From assembly GCF_001431625.1 (NCBI RefSeq), contig NZ_LLXT01000085.1:1-64000 (forward strand): 64,000 bases of DNA. The letters are read 5' to 3'. Origin of the DNA: Stenotrophomonas geniculata ATCC 19374 = JCM 13324 (GTDB lineage: Bacteria > Pseudomonadota > Gammaproteobacteria > Xanthomonadales > Xanthomonadaceae). The notes under the pieces were generated by a model. The model ran no database searches and had not been told where the DNA came from. It saw only the letters and a program-made list of their open reading frames with translations. Shown piece after piece: positions 55,150 to 64,000 of this stretch. Each line of letters opens with the position of its first letter. The stretch's first letter is position 1. The translations under genes and the position numbers were made by a program.

Positions 55150-57501
55150 ATGCCGATGCCCACGCTGGACCGTCGTCTCCTGATCGCTGTCGCCGCCACG
55201 GCGATGTTCGCTTCCGGCCTGGCGTCGGCCGCGCCTGCCAGAACCGCCGCCGACAAGGCCTATGCCTCGGTCGACCCGTTCATTGGTACGGGTGGTGAAG
55301 GCCACACTTACCCGGGTGCCACGGTGCCGTTCGGCATGGTCCAGCTTAGCCCGGACACACGCATCCAGCCACGCGAAAAGGCCTATGGCTGGGCAGCCGG
55401 CTACCGCTACGACGACAGCAGCATCGTCGGCTTCTCGCACACGCATTTTTCCGGCACTGGCCATTCCGATCTGGGCGACATCCTGCTGATGCCGTTCACC
55501 GGCAGTCCCGGCCTGGAGCGTGGCGATCCTGAGAAGCCGGGCAGCGGTTACGCCTCGCGGTTCCGCCACGCTGACGAGAAGGCCGAGCCGGGCTACTACG
55601 CGGTCACCCTGGACGACTACAAGGTGCGGGCCGAGCTGACCACCAGTACCCGCGTGGGCGTGCATCGCTATGCCTTCCCCAAGGGCGCCGACGCCAAGGT
55701 GCTGCTGGACATGCGTACCAGCATGTACGACTACCCGGGCAAGGTGCTGTGGTCGCGGGTGCGGGTGCGCGCCGATGGCACGGTGACCGGCTTCCGCGAG
55801 ACGCGCGGCTGGGCGCCGGGTCGCCAGCTGTACTTCGCGATGCGTTTCTCGCGGCCGCTGGCCGGACATGAGCTGCACAACACCGAGCAGGACATCGTCT
55901 ACAAAGGTTTCCCGCCGCCGGGCGAAAAGGACCCGGCGCAGCGCGCACAGGTCGAGGGCCGCCAGCTGGTCGGTACCTTCGCATTCGGCAAGCTGGATGC
56001 ACCACTGGTGGTCAAGGTCGCGATCTCGCCGGTCAGCGAAGCCGGCGCCATTGCCAACCTCGACGCGGAAGTGGCCGACTTTGATTTCGACCGCGTGCGT
56101 GCGCAGGCGAAACAGGAATGGACGCAGGCGCTGTCGGTGCTCGATATCGATGCGCCCGAGCACGCCCGCCGCAGTGCCTATACCGCGCTGTACCACACCC
56201 TGCTGGGGCCGACGCTGTTCATGGATGCGGATGGACAGTACCGCGGGCCGGACAATGCCGTGCACAAGGCCGAGGGCTACACGAACTATTCCACGTTCTC
56301 GCTGTGGGACACCTACCGTGCGCTGCACCCGTTGCTGACGCTGGTGCAGCCGGAGAAGCGCAACAGCGACTTCGTCAATTCGATGCTGGCCCACCACGAG
56401 CACAGCCCCTACGGCATGCTGCCGGTGTGGTCGTTCCATGGCCTGGAAGACTGGTGCATGATCGGGTACCACGCGGTGCCGGTGATTGCCGATGCCTACG
56501 TGAAGGGCATTCGTGGCTTCGACGCCGACAAGGCACTGAAGGCGATGATCGAGACTGCCAACTACGGCCCCTATGACGGCATCGCGCAATACCGCGAGCT
56601 GGGCTATGTGCCGATCGACGAGGAAGGCGAGGCGGCCAGCAAGACGCTGGAGTACGCCTTCGATGACTGGACCATCGCGCGCATGGCGCAGGCGATGGGC
56701 AAGACCGATGTGGCGGCGACCTTCGACAAGCGTGCCGGCAACTGGCGCAATGCCTTCGACAAGGGCACCGGCTTCATGCGTGCGCGTAAGCGCGATGGCA
56801 GCTTCCGCACTCCGTTCGACCCCAGCGCCAGCGGCTATGGCACCGACTACACCGAAGGCAACGCCTGGCAGTATTCGTGGTACGTGCCGCAGGATGTTGC
56901 CGGACTGGCAGCAGCGCACGGTGGCAGCGACAAGCTGCTCGCGCGCCTGGACGAGGTGTTCAACGCCAAGGTGGATCCATCGATCTTCGAGCACATGGAA
57001 GACATCACCGGTCTGATCGGCTGGTACGCGCATGGCAACGAGCCCAGCCACCACGTGGCCTACCTGTATTCGTACGCCGGCCAGCCGTGGCGCACCCAGG
57101 CGCGGCTGAAGCAGATCATGGATACCCAGTATGCCGACCGTCCCGATGGCCTGGCCGGCAACGATGACGTCGGCCAGATGTCGGCGTGGTATGTGTTCAC
57201 TGCGTTGGGGTTCTATCCGGTCGCGCCGGGCTCGGGCGAGTACATTCTTGGCCGTCCGTTCCTGCCGAAGACCGCGATGCGTCTTCCGAACGGCAAGACG
57301 TTCACCATCGTGGCTGATGGGCTGGATGACAAGCACACGTATGTTGGCAACGTGAGCCTCAACGGCAAGCCACTGCAGCGCACCTTCCTGCGCCACGACG
57401 AGATTCTTGCCGGTGGCGAACTGCGTTTCAGCATGCAGGCCGAGCCAAACAGGGCGTGGCCGGGGCAGGGCGCGCAGGCGCCGTATTCGATGAGCCGATG
57501 A
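55150..57501 (+). CDS. GH92 alpha-1,2-mannosidase, exported
   Basis: 783-aa glycoside hydrolase family 92 enzyme, calcium-dependent exo-alpha-mannosidases acting on high-mannose N-glycans. Signal peptide ends GLASA-APA. The N-terminal beta-sandwich starts VDPFIGTGGEGHTYPGATVP. The catalytic (alpha/alpha)6 domain shows FSLWDTYRALHPLLTLVQP, YGMLPVWSFHGLEDWCMIGY and GNDDVGQMSAWYVFTALGFY (Asp and Glu-type catalytic and calcium-site region). Full length and intact. GH92 enzymes are common in Xanthomonadaceae for host glycan use. It stands alone; neighbours are not glycan genes. Confidence 0.93.
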   Translation: MPMPTLDRRLLIAVAATAMFASGLASAAPARTAADKAYASVDPFIGTGGEGHTYPGATVPFGMVQLSPDTRIQPREKAYGWAAGYRYDDSSIVGFSHTHFSGTGHSDLGDILLMPFTGSPGLERGDPEKPGSGYASRFRHADEKAEPGYYAVTLDDYKVRAELTTSTRVGVHRYAFPKGADAKVLLDMRTSMYDYPGKVLWSRVRVRADGTVTGFRETRGWAPGRQLYFAMRFSRPLAGHELHNTEQDIVYKGFPPPGEKDPAQRAQVEGRQLVGTFAFGKLDAPLVVKVAISPVSEAGAIANLDAEVADFDFDRVRAQAKQEWTQALSVLDIDAPEHARRSAYTALYHTLLGPTLFMDADGQYRGPDNAVHKAEGYTNYSTFSLWDTYRALHPLLTLVQPEKRNSDFVNSMLAHHEHSPYGMLPVWSFHGLEDWCMIGYHAVPVIADAYVKGIRGFDADKALKAMIETANYGPYDGIAQYRELGYVPIDEEGEAASKTLEYAFDDWTIARMAQAMGKTDVAATFDKRAGNWRNAFDKGTGFMRARKRDGSFRTPFDPSASGYGTDYTEGNAWQYSWYVPQDVAGLAAAHGGSDKLLARLDEVFNAKVDPSIFEHMEDITGLIGWYAHGNEPSHHVAYLYSYAGQPWRTQARLKQIMDTQYADRPDGLAGNDDVGQMSAWYVFTALGFYPVAPGSGEYILGRPFLPKTAMRLPNGKTFTIVADGLDDKHTYVGNVSLNGKPLQRTFLRHDEILAGGELRFSMQAEPNRAWPGQGAQAPYSMSR

Positions 57502-57544
57502 CGATGGGCGGCGCCGCATTGCCGCCGTCATTGCCCCGCACTTG

Positions 57545-57606
57545 GTAGGTGCCAACCTCGGTTGGCACGCGGGAGGTCAAGGGCGCCCACCAAGGTGGGC
57601 GTCTAC
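57545..57606. repeat. REP dimer, third stem type
   Basis: GTAGGTGCCAACCTCGGTTG at 57545 and, inverted, CCCACCAAGGTGGGCGTCTA ending at 57606. It has GTAG heads with different stems and fills the gap between the converging GH92 and histidine-kinase genes. Confidence 0.7.
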
Positions 57607-57628
57607 CGGAATCGTCCGGTCCAGGACG

Positions 57629-59008
57629 TCAACGGAAACGGAACCGCACCCCCACCCGCGCGCCACCGAGCGGCGCCGTTTCGATCTTCAACATCGCACC
57701 ATGCCGCTGCGCGATCTCGGCCACGATCGCCAGGCCAAGCCCGCAACCATCCCCCTCGCTGCTGGCCCGGTAGAAGCGTTCCGTGACGCGCGCGCGTTCG
57801 GCTTCGGCGATGCCGACGCCGTCATCGTCCACCCATACCTGCACGCCGTCGATCTCCTGCCGAACGCCAAGGGTGATCACACCGGGCATGGCGCCGTAGC
57901 GCAGCGCGTTGTCCAGCAGGTTGCCCAGTGCCTCGCGCAGCAGCGGTGGATCGCCCTGTACCTGCACGCCGTCGTCGGGCCCGTCGTAACCCAGGTCCAC
58001 GCCCGCCGCCAACGCACGGTCGGCGTAGCGCTCCACCACGCCACGTGCCAGCACGGCCAGATCCACCGGCCGCAGCGGCAGCGCGCTGCCTTGGGGGTCC
58101 TCGGAACGGCTGAGCATCAGCAGCTGGTTGACCAGGTGCTGCAGCCGCGCCAGCCCGGCCAGCGTGCCGGACAGCGCCAGTTGCTGGGCCTGCGGATCGT
58201 GCTGGCGCAATGAACTCTCAAGCTCCACCTGCATCGCTGCCAGCGGCGTGCGCAGCTGGTGCGCGGCATTGCTGACGAAGCGCCGCTGTGCATCCTGCAT
58301 CGCGTCCAGGCGCTGCAGCAGCGCGTTGTAGGCCTCCACCGCCGGCCACAGTTCGCGCGGAGCTTCCTGCGCCGGATCCAGCGGCGCCAATGGATCCGGC
58401 CGCGGGCTGGCCAGCTTCCGCGCAACCAGGTTGGCATGGCGTGCGGCAGCGCCTGTACCGGACCAGGCCAGCCATGCCGCCAGTGCCAGGATCGCAGCCT
58501 GGAACGGAACGCTGGTCAGCAGCAGCTTGCGCTCCAGCCGGTGCCGCTTGCGCAGTGTCTCGGCCACGCGCAGCCGGATGTCATGACCCGGCCCGGCGCT
58601 GACCACCACTTCGACCATGCGCACGGCCTGCCCACGCAGCCGCGCATCATAGTAGACCGGGTCGTCGCTGCCGGCGGACATCGACGGGCGCGGCAATGCC
58701 TCGGGCAGGTCGCCATACAGGCGCCCACCCGCGGCGTCGACCACCTCGCCATGCACTTCGTCGGCGGTGTCCCAGGTGAACATGCGCGACACCGCCGGGG
58801 TGATCTCGATGGACGCGCGGCCGTCCTGCACCGCCACCAGCTCGGACAACGACATCGCCGAATCCAGCAGCCAGCGGTCGTAGACCTGGCCGGCGTAGAA
58901 GCGGGCCAGCGCGAACGAGCCAACCGCGCTGCACAGCAGCAGCACCAGCAACGGCAGCCACAGGCGCCGCAGCAGCAGGCTACGCAGGCTGTGCACGCGC
59001 TCAGTCAC
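57629..59008 (-). CDS. Sensor histidine kinase, TctE-like
   Basis: 459-aa membrane kinase. Two membrane helices (LWLPLLVLLLCSAVGSFALA; FQAAILALAAWLAW) flank a periplasmic 2CSK_N-type sensor (WLLDSAMSLSELVAVQDGRA, ITPAVSRMFTWDTADEVHGE). The catalytic core has the H-box FVSNAAHQLRTPLAAMQVEL, N-box NLLDNALRYG, and G-boxes DDGVGI and GDGCGLGLAI. GTG 59008 overlaps the end of the response-regulator gene. Placed back-to-back with a CzcCBA-type operon, so metal-responsive control is likely but inferred. Confidence 0.9.
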   Translation of the reverse strand: MTERVHSLRSLLLRRLWLPLLVLLLCSAVGSFALARFYAGQVYDRWLLDSAMSLSELVAVQDGRASIEITPAVSRMFTWDTADEVHGEVVDAAGGRLYGDLPEALPRPSMSAGSDDPVYYDARLRGQAVRMVEVVVSAGPGHDIRLRVAETLRKRHRLERKLLLTSVPFQAAILALAAWLAWSGTGAAARHANLVARKLASPRPDPLAPLDPAQEAPRELWPAVEAYNALLQRLDAMQDAQRRFVSNAAHQLRTPLAAMQVELESSLRQHDPQAQQLALSGTLAGLARLQHLVNQLLMLSRSEDPQGSALPLRPVDLAVLARGVVERYADRALAAGVDLGYDGPDDGVQVQGDPPLLREALGNLLDNALRYGAMPGVITLGVRQEIDGVQVWVDDDGVGIAEAERARVTERFYRASSEGDGCGLGLAIVAEIAQRHGAMLKIETAPLGGARVGVRFRFR

Positions 59009-59675
59009 CACCGGCTTCCATGCGATAGCCGAGGCCACGCAGCATACGGATGCCGACGCCGGCGTGGGCCTGTTCCAGCTTGCGGCGCAGGCGGCTGACG
59101 TGCACCTCGATCACCGACAGGTTGGCTTCGTGGTCCCAGCTGTACAGCGCATCGAACAGGCGCTGCTTGGTGACGGTGCGGCCGGGATGCTGCATCAGTG
59201 CATCGACCAGCGACAGCTCGCGCGCGGTCAGTTCGATGCGCTGGCCGTCCACCTGCACTTCATTGCGGACGCTGTCGAAGCACAACCGGCCCAGCCGCTT
59301 CTGCGCCGGTGCATCGCTGCGGCGGCGCGACAGCGCACGCAGGCGCGCTTCCAGTTCTCCCAGGGCGAAGGGCTTGGCCAGGTAGTCGTCGCCACCGCGG
59401 TCGAGGCCGAGGATGCGGTCCTCCACACCATCGCGTGCGGTCAGGATCAGCACCGGCAGGGTGACGCCGTCGTTGCGCAGGCGTGAGAGCAGGTCCAGGC
59501 CATCGACGTCAGGCAATGAAAGGTCCAGCACCATCACGTCATACGGTGCGCTGGCCAGTGCCGCCGGCGCGTGCAGCCCACGCGAGAGGTGGTCGCACAG
59601 ATGGCCGGCGCCCTGCAGGGCGCGGATCAGCCCATCCGCCAGCGCGGCGTCGTCTTCGATCAGCAGGATTCGCAT
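59001..59675 (-). CDS. OmpR-family response regulator, TctD-like
   Basis: 224-aa regulator. Receiver (residues 1-115) with MRILLIEDDAALADGL, phosphoacceptor Asp in DVMVLDLSLPDVDG and Lys in YLAKPFALGELEARLRAL. A winged-helix DNA-binding domain follows (about 130-220, IELTARELSLVDALMQHPGR, EVHVSRLRRKLEQ). ATG 59675 is chosen because it starts at MRILLIEDD; an upstream ATG at 59702 lacks support. Only 62 bp separate it from the divergent efflux operon, which it probably regulates together with itself. Confidence 0.92.
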   Translation of the reverse strand: MRILLIEDDAALADGLIRALQGAGHLCDHLSRGLHAPAALASAPYDVMVLDLSLPDVDGLDLLSRLRNDGVTLPVLILTARDGVEDRILGLDRGGDDYLAKPFALGELEARLRALSRRRSDAPAQKRLGRLCFDSVRNEVQVDGQRIELTARELSLVDALMQHPGRTVTKQRLFDALYSWDHEANLSVIEVHVSRLRRKLEQAHAGVGIRMLRGLGYRMEAGGD

Positions 59676-59737
59676 TGCAAGCTTCGTGCAAGGTTGGGGC
59701 AAGTTTGGCGCAAGTGCATCACCTTACCGTGACGTGC

Positions 59738-60985
59738 ATGAATTTCTCCCCTCGTTTTGCGGCCGTGCTGGCCACTCTTCTGTGCGCGCCCACCGCTTCG
59801 GCGCTGTCCCTGCAGGAAGCGCAGCGCGCCATGGAAGCACACAACCCGGACCTGCGTGCGGCGGCACTGGAGCTGCGCGGCGTGCAGGGCGATGTGCAGA
59901 CGGCGGCGTTGCGCCCGGCCACCGAGTTGTCGATCGGCACCAGCAAGATCAGCCCCAAGCATGGCATCGGCTCCGGACGCTGGCAGGACAAGCGGGTGGA
60001 CAGCACCGTGGGCCTGGGCTGGACCTGGGAGCGCGGTGGCAAGCGTGCGTTGCGTATCCGCCAGGCCGATGCGCTGCTGGAAGTGGCCGGGCTGGAGATG
60101 CTCGATGCGCGGCGCCGCCAGCAGGTGGCGCTGCATGAAACCTATTTCGCTCTGAAGGGCGCACAGGAGCGGGCGCAGATTGCCGATGCCAACCGCCAGA
60201 GTTCGGCCGAGCAGATGGCGGCGGCGGACAAGCAGGTTGCCACCGGGGCGATGGCGCCGGTCGACCGCGCGCGGCTGGCAGTGGACGACCTGGCGGTGGC
60301 CGACGCGGCGCGCGAGGCGTCGCTGGATCTGCGCGATGCGCGGCATGCGTTGGGGCTGCTGCTCGGCCGCGACGACAGCCATGACCTCAGCGCCGATGAT
60401 CCTTGGCCGGAGGCAAGCAGCGTGGCCAGCGTGCGTGCGTTCGATCCGCAGCAGCGTGCCGATCTGCGCGCGGCACGTTCGCGCCTGGCCGCGGCCGACG
60501 CCGGTGTGGCACTGGCGCGCAGTGAGCGCCACCGCGACATCCAGTTGGGCGTGGAGGCCGAGCGCGAGCCGGCTGACATCAGCGGCGTCACGTGGGGTGT
60601 GTCATTGACCATACCGCTCGGCGGCCCGTCACGTGCACGCGGCGCGATCCAGCGTGCCGAGGCCGACCGTGACAGTGCCGCGCTGGAGCTGCAGGTGCTG
60701 CAGCGCGAAGCGCGTGCCGAACTGGACCAGTTGCAGGCCAGCGCGCAGTCCGCCGCGCAGCGCCGGAGCGACTACGAAGGACTGCAGTCCGACGCCGCAC
60801 GCAGGGCGGTGCAGGGCATCGAGCTGGCCTACCGCCGCGGCGCCGCCAGCCTGACCGATCTGCTGGATGCGCGCCGCAGCTGGCGCGAGTTCGAGGCCGC
60901 GTTGATTGAAGCGCGTGCCGACCATGCCATTGCCCTGGCGCGCTGGGAAGCGGCCACATCCGTTGCTGAAGGAGAGTCCCGATGA
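59738..60985 (+). CDS. czcC: TolC/CzcC-type outer-membrane efflux protein
   Basis: 415-aa outer-membrane channel of the CzcC/CusC type. Signal peptide ends TASA-LSL. Two OEP repeats of long amphipathic helices follow (AQRAMEAHNPDLRAAALELR; RALRIRQADALLEVAGLEML) with a periplasmic barrel turn GVSLTIPLGG before the second coil. First gene of a three-gene RND efflux operon, overlapping the adaptor gene by 4 bp. Metal export rather than drug export is suggested by the CzcA-type pump downstream. Confidence 0.87.
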   Translation: MNFSPRFAAVLATLLCAPTASALSLQEAQRAMEAHNPDLRAAALELRGVQGDVQTAALRPATELSIGTSKISPKHGIGSGRWQDKRVDSTVGLGWTWERGGKRALRIRQADALLEVAGLEMLDARRRQQVALHETYFALKGAQERAQIADANRQSSAEQMAAADKQVATGAMAPVDRARLAVDDLAVADAAREASLDLRDARHALGLLLGRDDSHDLSADDPWPEASSVASVRAFDPQQRADLRAARSRLAAADAGVALARSERHRDIQLGVEAEREPADISGVTWGVSLTIPLGGPSRARGAIQRAEADRDSAALELQVLQREARAELDQLQASAQSAAQRRSDYEGLQSDAARRAVQGIELAYRRGAASLTDLLDARRSWREFEAALIEARADHAIALARWEAATSVAEGESR

Positions 60986-62154
60986 AGTCCACCGTCGCTT
61001 ATCGACCGCAGGCGCGACGGGCCGTGCTGCCGGCCTTGCTGGCGCTGGCCCTGCTGGGCGGCTGCGGCCGCGAGCCGGCGTCGTATACCGAGGACGCGCC
61101 GAAGGTCAGTGCTGGCCAGATCCAGTTTCCTGCCGGTAGCCGCCAGCTGGACGTGCTACGCAGCGAGGCGGTCACCGCCGGCGCCAGCGCCAGCCTGCAG
61201 CTGCCGGGCCGGGTGGTCTGGGACGAGACGCGCTCCAGCGCGCTGCGTACGCCGTTGGCGGGGCAGGTGGCGCGCATCGAGGCACAGCCGGGGCAGAAAG
61301 TGAAGGCGGGCCAGGTGATCGCCTGGATCACGTCGCCCGAATTCGGCCAGGCCCAGGCGGAGGGCGTGCGCGGCCGTGCCCAGCTGCAGCAGGCGCGCAA
61401 GGAGCTGGAGCGCACCCGCGAGTTGCATGCGGCAGGTGTGGCGTCGGGGCGCGAACTGGACGAGGCCGAGGCCAATTTCGCCGGCAGCCAGGCCGATCAC
61501 GCGCGTGCGACCGCCTTCGCCAAGGCCTATGGCAATGGCCAGCACGTCGACCAGCGCCTGCCGTTGCGCGCGCCGATCGATGGCGTGCTGGTGGAGCGGC
61601 GGATGAGCCCGGGCGTGGCGGTCAGCCCCGACAGCGAACAACCGTTGGCGGTGATTGGCGATCCTGACCGCTTGTGGCTGCTGCTGGATGTTCCCGAGAG
61701 TCTGGCCGGACGCTTGAAGGCGGGCATGCAGGTGAGCGTGCCCGGGGCCGATGGACAGCCGCTGCAGGCGACCCTGCAGCACGTGGATGACTTCGTCGAC
61801 AGCGAACGCCGCGTGGTGCAGGCGCGCGCCGAGCTGGACAACCGCGCACGCGGTTTCAAGGCGGGGCAGTACGTGCGCGCCCAAGTGGCGTTGCCGGCCG
61901 AGGGCGGTGTCTCGCTGCCCGATGCGGCTGTGTTGTTGATCGACGGCAAGCAGGTGGTGTTCGTGGAGGAGGGCAAGGGCCGCTTCGTGCGTCACGCGGT
62001 ACATGCCGAGGAGCTGGGCGATGGCCGGCTGTGGGCGCGTGAGGGCCTGGCCGCAGGCGCCAGGGTGGTGGTAGAAGGCGGCCTGCTGCTGCAGCAGCTG
62101 GCGGACAGCGCACCGGCCGCCGCCAGCACCGGCACGGGGCACGCCGCTCCATGA
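60982..62154 (+). CDS. czcB: RND periplasmic adaptor lipoprotein, CzcB-type
   Basis: 390-aa membrane-fusion protein. The lipobox LLGGC (Cys 28) predicts an inner-membrane lipoprotein. Lipoyl halves are LRTPLAGQVARIEAQPGQKV and LRAPIDGVLVERRMSPGVAV, flanking a helical hairpin (RGRAQLQQARKELERTRELH), then beta-barrel and membrane-proximal domains. No N-terminal metal-binding His/Met cluster is obvious. The stop overlaps the czcA-type ATG. Confidence 0.9.
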   Translation: MKSTVAYRPQARRAVLPALLALALLGGCGREPASYTEDAPKVSAGQIQFPAGSRQLDVLRSEAVTAGASASLQLPGRVVWDETRSSALRTPLAGQVARIEAQPGQKVKAGQVIAWITSPEFGQAQAEGVRGRAQLQQARKELERTRELHAAGVASGRELDEAEANFAGSQADHARATAFAKAYGNGQHVDQRLPLRAPIDGVLVERRMSPGVAVSPDSEQPLAVIGDPDRLWLLLDVPESLAGRLKAGMQVSVPGADGQPLQATLQHVDDFVDSERRVVQARAELDNRARGFKAGQYVRAQVALPAEGGVSLPDAAVLLIDGKQVVFVEEGKGRFVRHAVHAEELGDGRLWAREGLAAGARVVVEGGLLLQQLADSAPAAASTGTGHAAP

Positions 62155-64000
62155 TCGATCGCCTGATTGCCTACTGCCTGCGCCAGCCATTGATGGTGAT
62201 GCTGGCACTGCTGCTGTTCATGGGTGCTGGCATTGCCGCGTTCCGTGTACTGCCGGTGGAAGCCTTTCCGGATGTATCCGACACCCAGGTAACAGTGGTG
62301 TCGCTGCACCCGGGCCGTGCCGCCGAAGAGGTCGAGCGCGAGGTGACGATGCCACTGGAAGTGGCGCTGTCCGGCATCCCGCATTCGGTGCGGGTGTTCT
62401 CGCATACGCAGTTCGGCCTGTCGATGATCATCCTGACCTTCGACGACAAGGCCGATGACTACTTCGCGCGCCAGCAGGTGCTGGAGCGCCTGCAGGGCGT
62501 GGAGCTGCCGGAAGGGGTGACCCCGGAACTGGAGGCGATGAGCTCGGCGGTAGGTGAGATCTACCGTTATGTGCTGAAAGGCCCGCACATGACGCCAACC
62601 CAGCTGCGCACCGTGCAGGAATGGACGATGGAGCGCAGCCTGCGCACCGTGCCGGGCGTGGCCGATGTGATCAGCTTCGGCGGCTTCGCGCGTACCTTCC
62701 AGGTCAAGCCGGACCTGGACAAGCTGCGGGACCGAGGCATCAGCCTCGGTGAGTTCGCCGAGGCGCTGGAGAGGGGCAGCTCGAATGCCGGCGGCGGCTA
62801 CGTGGAGCGTGGGCAGCAGCAGTTCTTGATCCGTGGCGTGGGCCTGATGCGTTCGCCGGCGGACATCGGCAACGTGGTGGTGGCGCAGCGCGGGGGCACG
62901 CCTATCCTCGTGCGCGACCTGGCCGGCATCGCCGACACCGGCCTGCCGCGCCAGGGCCTGGTCGGTCAGGACGACAACGACGATGCGGTGTTCGGCATGG
63001 TGCTGATGCGCAAGGGCGAGAACCCGTCCGACGTGCTCGACGCCCTGCATGCGCGCATCGCCGAGATCGAGGCCAACCAGTTGCCGGCCGGGGTCAGCAT
63101 CGAGCCGTTCTACGACCGCTCGTGGCTGGTCACGACCACGCTGAAGACGGTCTTCCGCAACCTGCTGGAAGGCGCGGTGCTGGTGTTCCTGGTGCTGTGG
63201 CTGTTCCTGTACAACGCCCGCGCCGCACTGATCGTGGCGGCGATGATGCCGCTGGCGCTGCTGTCGACCTTCCTCGGCCTGCATCTGTGGGGCGTGCCAG
63301 CGAACCTGCTGTCGCTGGGTGCGATGGACTTCGGCATCATCATCGATGGCGCGGTGATCGTCACCGAGCACATCGTCTCGCGATTGTCGAAGCTGCCACC
63401 TGCGGCTGATCGGAAGACGCGGTTGTCGACCATTCTGTCGGCCGCTTCGGAAGTGGGCCGGCCGACGTTCTTCTCGATGCTGATCATCATCGCCGCGCAC
63501 ATCCCGATCTTCACCCTGCAGCGCCAGGAAGGCCGCATGTTCGCACCGATGGCGTACTCGGTGACCTCGGCCCTGATCGGTGCGTTGATCCTGGCGCTGA
63601 CCGTGGTGCCGCTGTTCTGCTACTGGTGGCTGCGACGGGACCGCATGCGCGATGGCAATCCGCTGATGGACCGCCTGACCGGCTGGTATCGGCCGATCCT
63701 GGAGCGTGCATTGGCCCGCCCGCGTGCGGTGGTACTGACCGCGGTTGCGCTGCTGGTCGGCACGCTCGCACTAGGCACCCGGTTGGGTTCGGAGTTCCTG
63801 CCCGAGCTGGACGAAGGCTCGATCTGGCTGACCGCCACGCTCGACCCGAGCACCAGCCTGGTCGAAGCGCAGCAGCAGTCGCGGCGCATCCGTGAGCTGG
63901 TCGGCACCTTCCCGCAGGTGTCGACGGTGGTGGCCAAGCTTGGCCGCCCGGAAGACGGCTCCGACGCCAAGGGCGCCAACCAGATCGAGGCGCTGGTGGC
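62151..64000 (+). CDS. czcA: RND heavy-metal efflux pump, CzcA-type (partial, runs off the right edge)
   Basis: First 616 codons of a resistance-nodulation-division pump, normally just over 1000 aa. Helix 1 (LPLMVMLALLLFMGAG-type segment) is followed by EAFPDVSDTQVTVVSLHPGR and AAEEVEREVTMPLEVALSGI, diagnostic of the CzcA/CusA branch. Porter-domain segments follow, then helix 4 with LSLGAMDFGIIIDGAVIVTE, the proton-relay region of this branch, and the RPTFFSMLIIIAAHIPIFTL segment. ATG 62151 overlaps the adaptor stop. The metal is not determinable from the visible part. Confidence 0.92.
   Translation, partial: MIDRLIAYCLRQPLMVMLALLLFMGAGIAAFRVLPVEAFPDVSDTQVTVVSLHPGRAAEEVEREVTMPLEVALSGIPHSVRVFSHTQFGLSMIILTFDDKADDYFARQQVLERLQGVELPEGVTPELEAMSSAVGEIYRYVLKGPHMTPTQLRTVQEWTMERSLRTVPGVADVISFGGFARTFQVKPDLDKLRDRGISLGEFAEALERGSSNAGGGYVERGQQQFLIRGVGLMRSPADIGNVVVAQRGGTPILVRDLAGIADTGLPRQGLVGQDDNDDAVFGMVLMRKGENPSDVLDALHARIAEIEANQLPAGVSIEPFYDRSWLVTTTLKTVFRNLLEGAVLVFLVLWLFLYNARAALIVAAMMPLALLSTFLGLHLWGVPANLLSLGAMDFGIIIDGAVIVTEHIVSRLSKLPPAADRKTRLSTILSAASEVGRPTFFSMLIIIAAHIPIFTLQRQEGRMFAPMAYSVTSALIGALILALTVVPLFCYWWLRRDRMRDGNPLMDRLTGWYRPILERALARPRAVVLTAVALLVGTLALGTRLGSEFLPELDEGSIWLTATLDPSTSLVEAQQQSRRIRELVGTFPQVSTVVAKLGRPEDGSDAKGANQIEALV

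Overview
This is a high-GC gammaproteobacterial chromosome segment, most likely from the Stenotrophomonas maltophilia group (Xanthomonadaceae). The evidence is the GTAG-headed short palindromic REP elements resembling the SMAG repeats of S. maltophilia, the codon and GC profile, and the gene families present. The assignment is inferred from the sequence alone. Genes are packed with many 1-4 bp stop/start overlaps. I see no rRNA, tRNA, CRISPR array, phage or intact insertion sequence.

Positions 466-37519 look like one large functional locus. It matches in content, and largely in order, the Pseudomonas aeruginosa region that runs from vreA-vreI-vreR (the PUMA3 cell-surface signalling system) through the hxc type II secretion genes and the lapA/lapB phosphatases to pdtA-phdA-pdtB-exbB2-exbD2. 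Here the order is: STN-domain signalling protein, ECF sigma factor, FecR-like anti-sigma factor; two Phd-like proteins carrying an IS5-transposase-like segment; T2SS genes gspG-K-L-M-D-E-F; two tandem LapA/DING-type secreted PstS-like proteins; a 4127-residue filamentous-haemagglutinin (TpsA) protein; gspH-I-J on the minus strand and gspC on the plus strand; a small periplasmic protein; then TpsB transporter, ExbB with a periplasmic DUF2341/LamG-like extension, ExbD, a TonB-like gene whose frame is broken at a C7 tract, a porin, and a third Phd-like protein. A strong PhoB-box match lies in front of the tpsB-exbB-exbD-tonB-porin genes. The working model is a phosphate-starvation secretion locus in which Vre signalling and PhoB switch on a dedicated T2SS, its phosphatase substrates and a giant adhesin.

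Positions 37630-41507 hold an OsmC-family protein, two isochorismatase-like hydrolases and a pirin on the minus strand, with a divergent LysR regulator.

Positions 41661-49659 form a second surface-signalling unit: FecI-like sigma factor, FecR-like regulator, TonB-dependent receptor with an N-terminal STN signalling domain, two paralogous hemophilin-like proteins with the C-terminal barrel typical of Slam clients, and a Slam-type outer-membrane protein (type XI secretion). It reads as a complete secreted-hemophore, receptor and autoregulation module.

Positions 49796-57501 hold a receiver-only response regulator with an HWE histidine kinase, a Phd-antitoxin/zeta-toxin pair behind a tandem palindromic operator, an N-terminally truncated MFS transporter, a host-attachment-family protein, a thioredoxin-like protein and a GH92 alpha-mannosidase. 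Positions 57629-64000 hold a TctE/TctD-type two-component system divergent from a CzcCBA-type metal efflux operon whose RND pump gene runs off the right edge.
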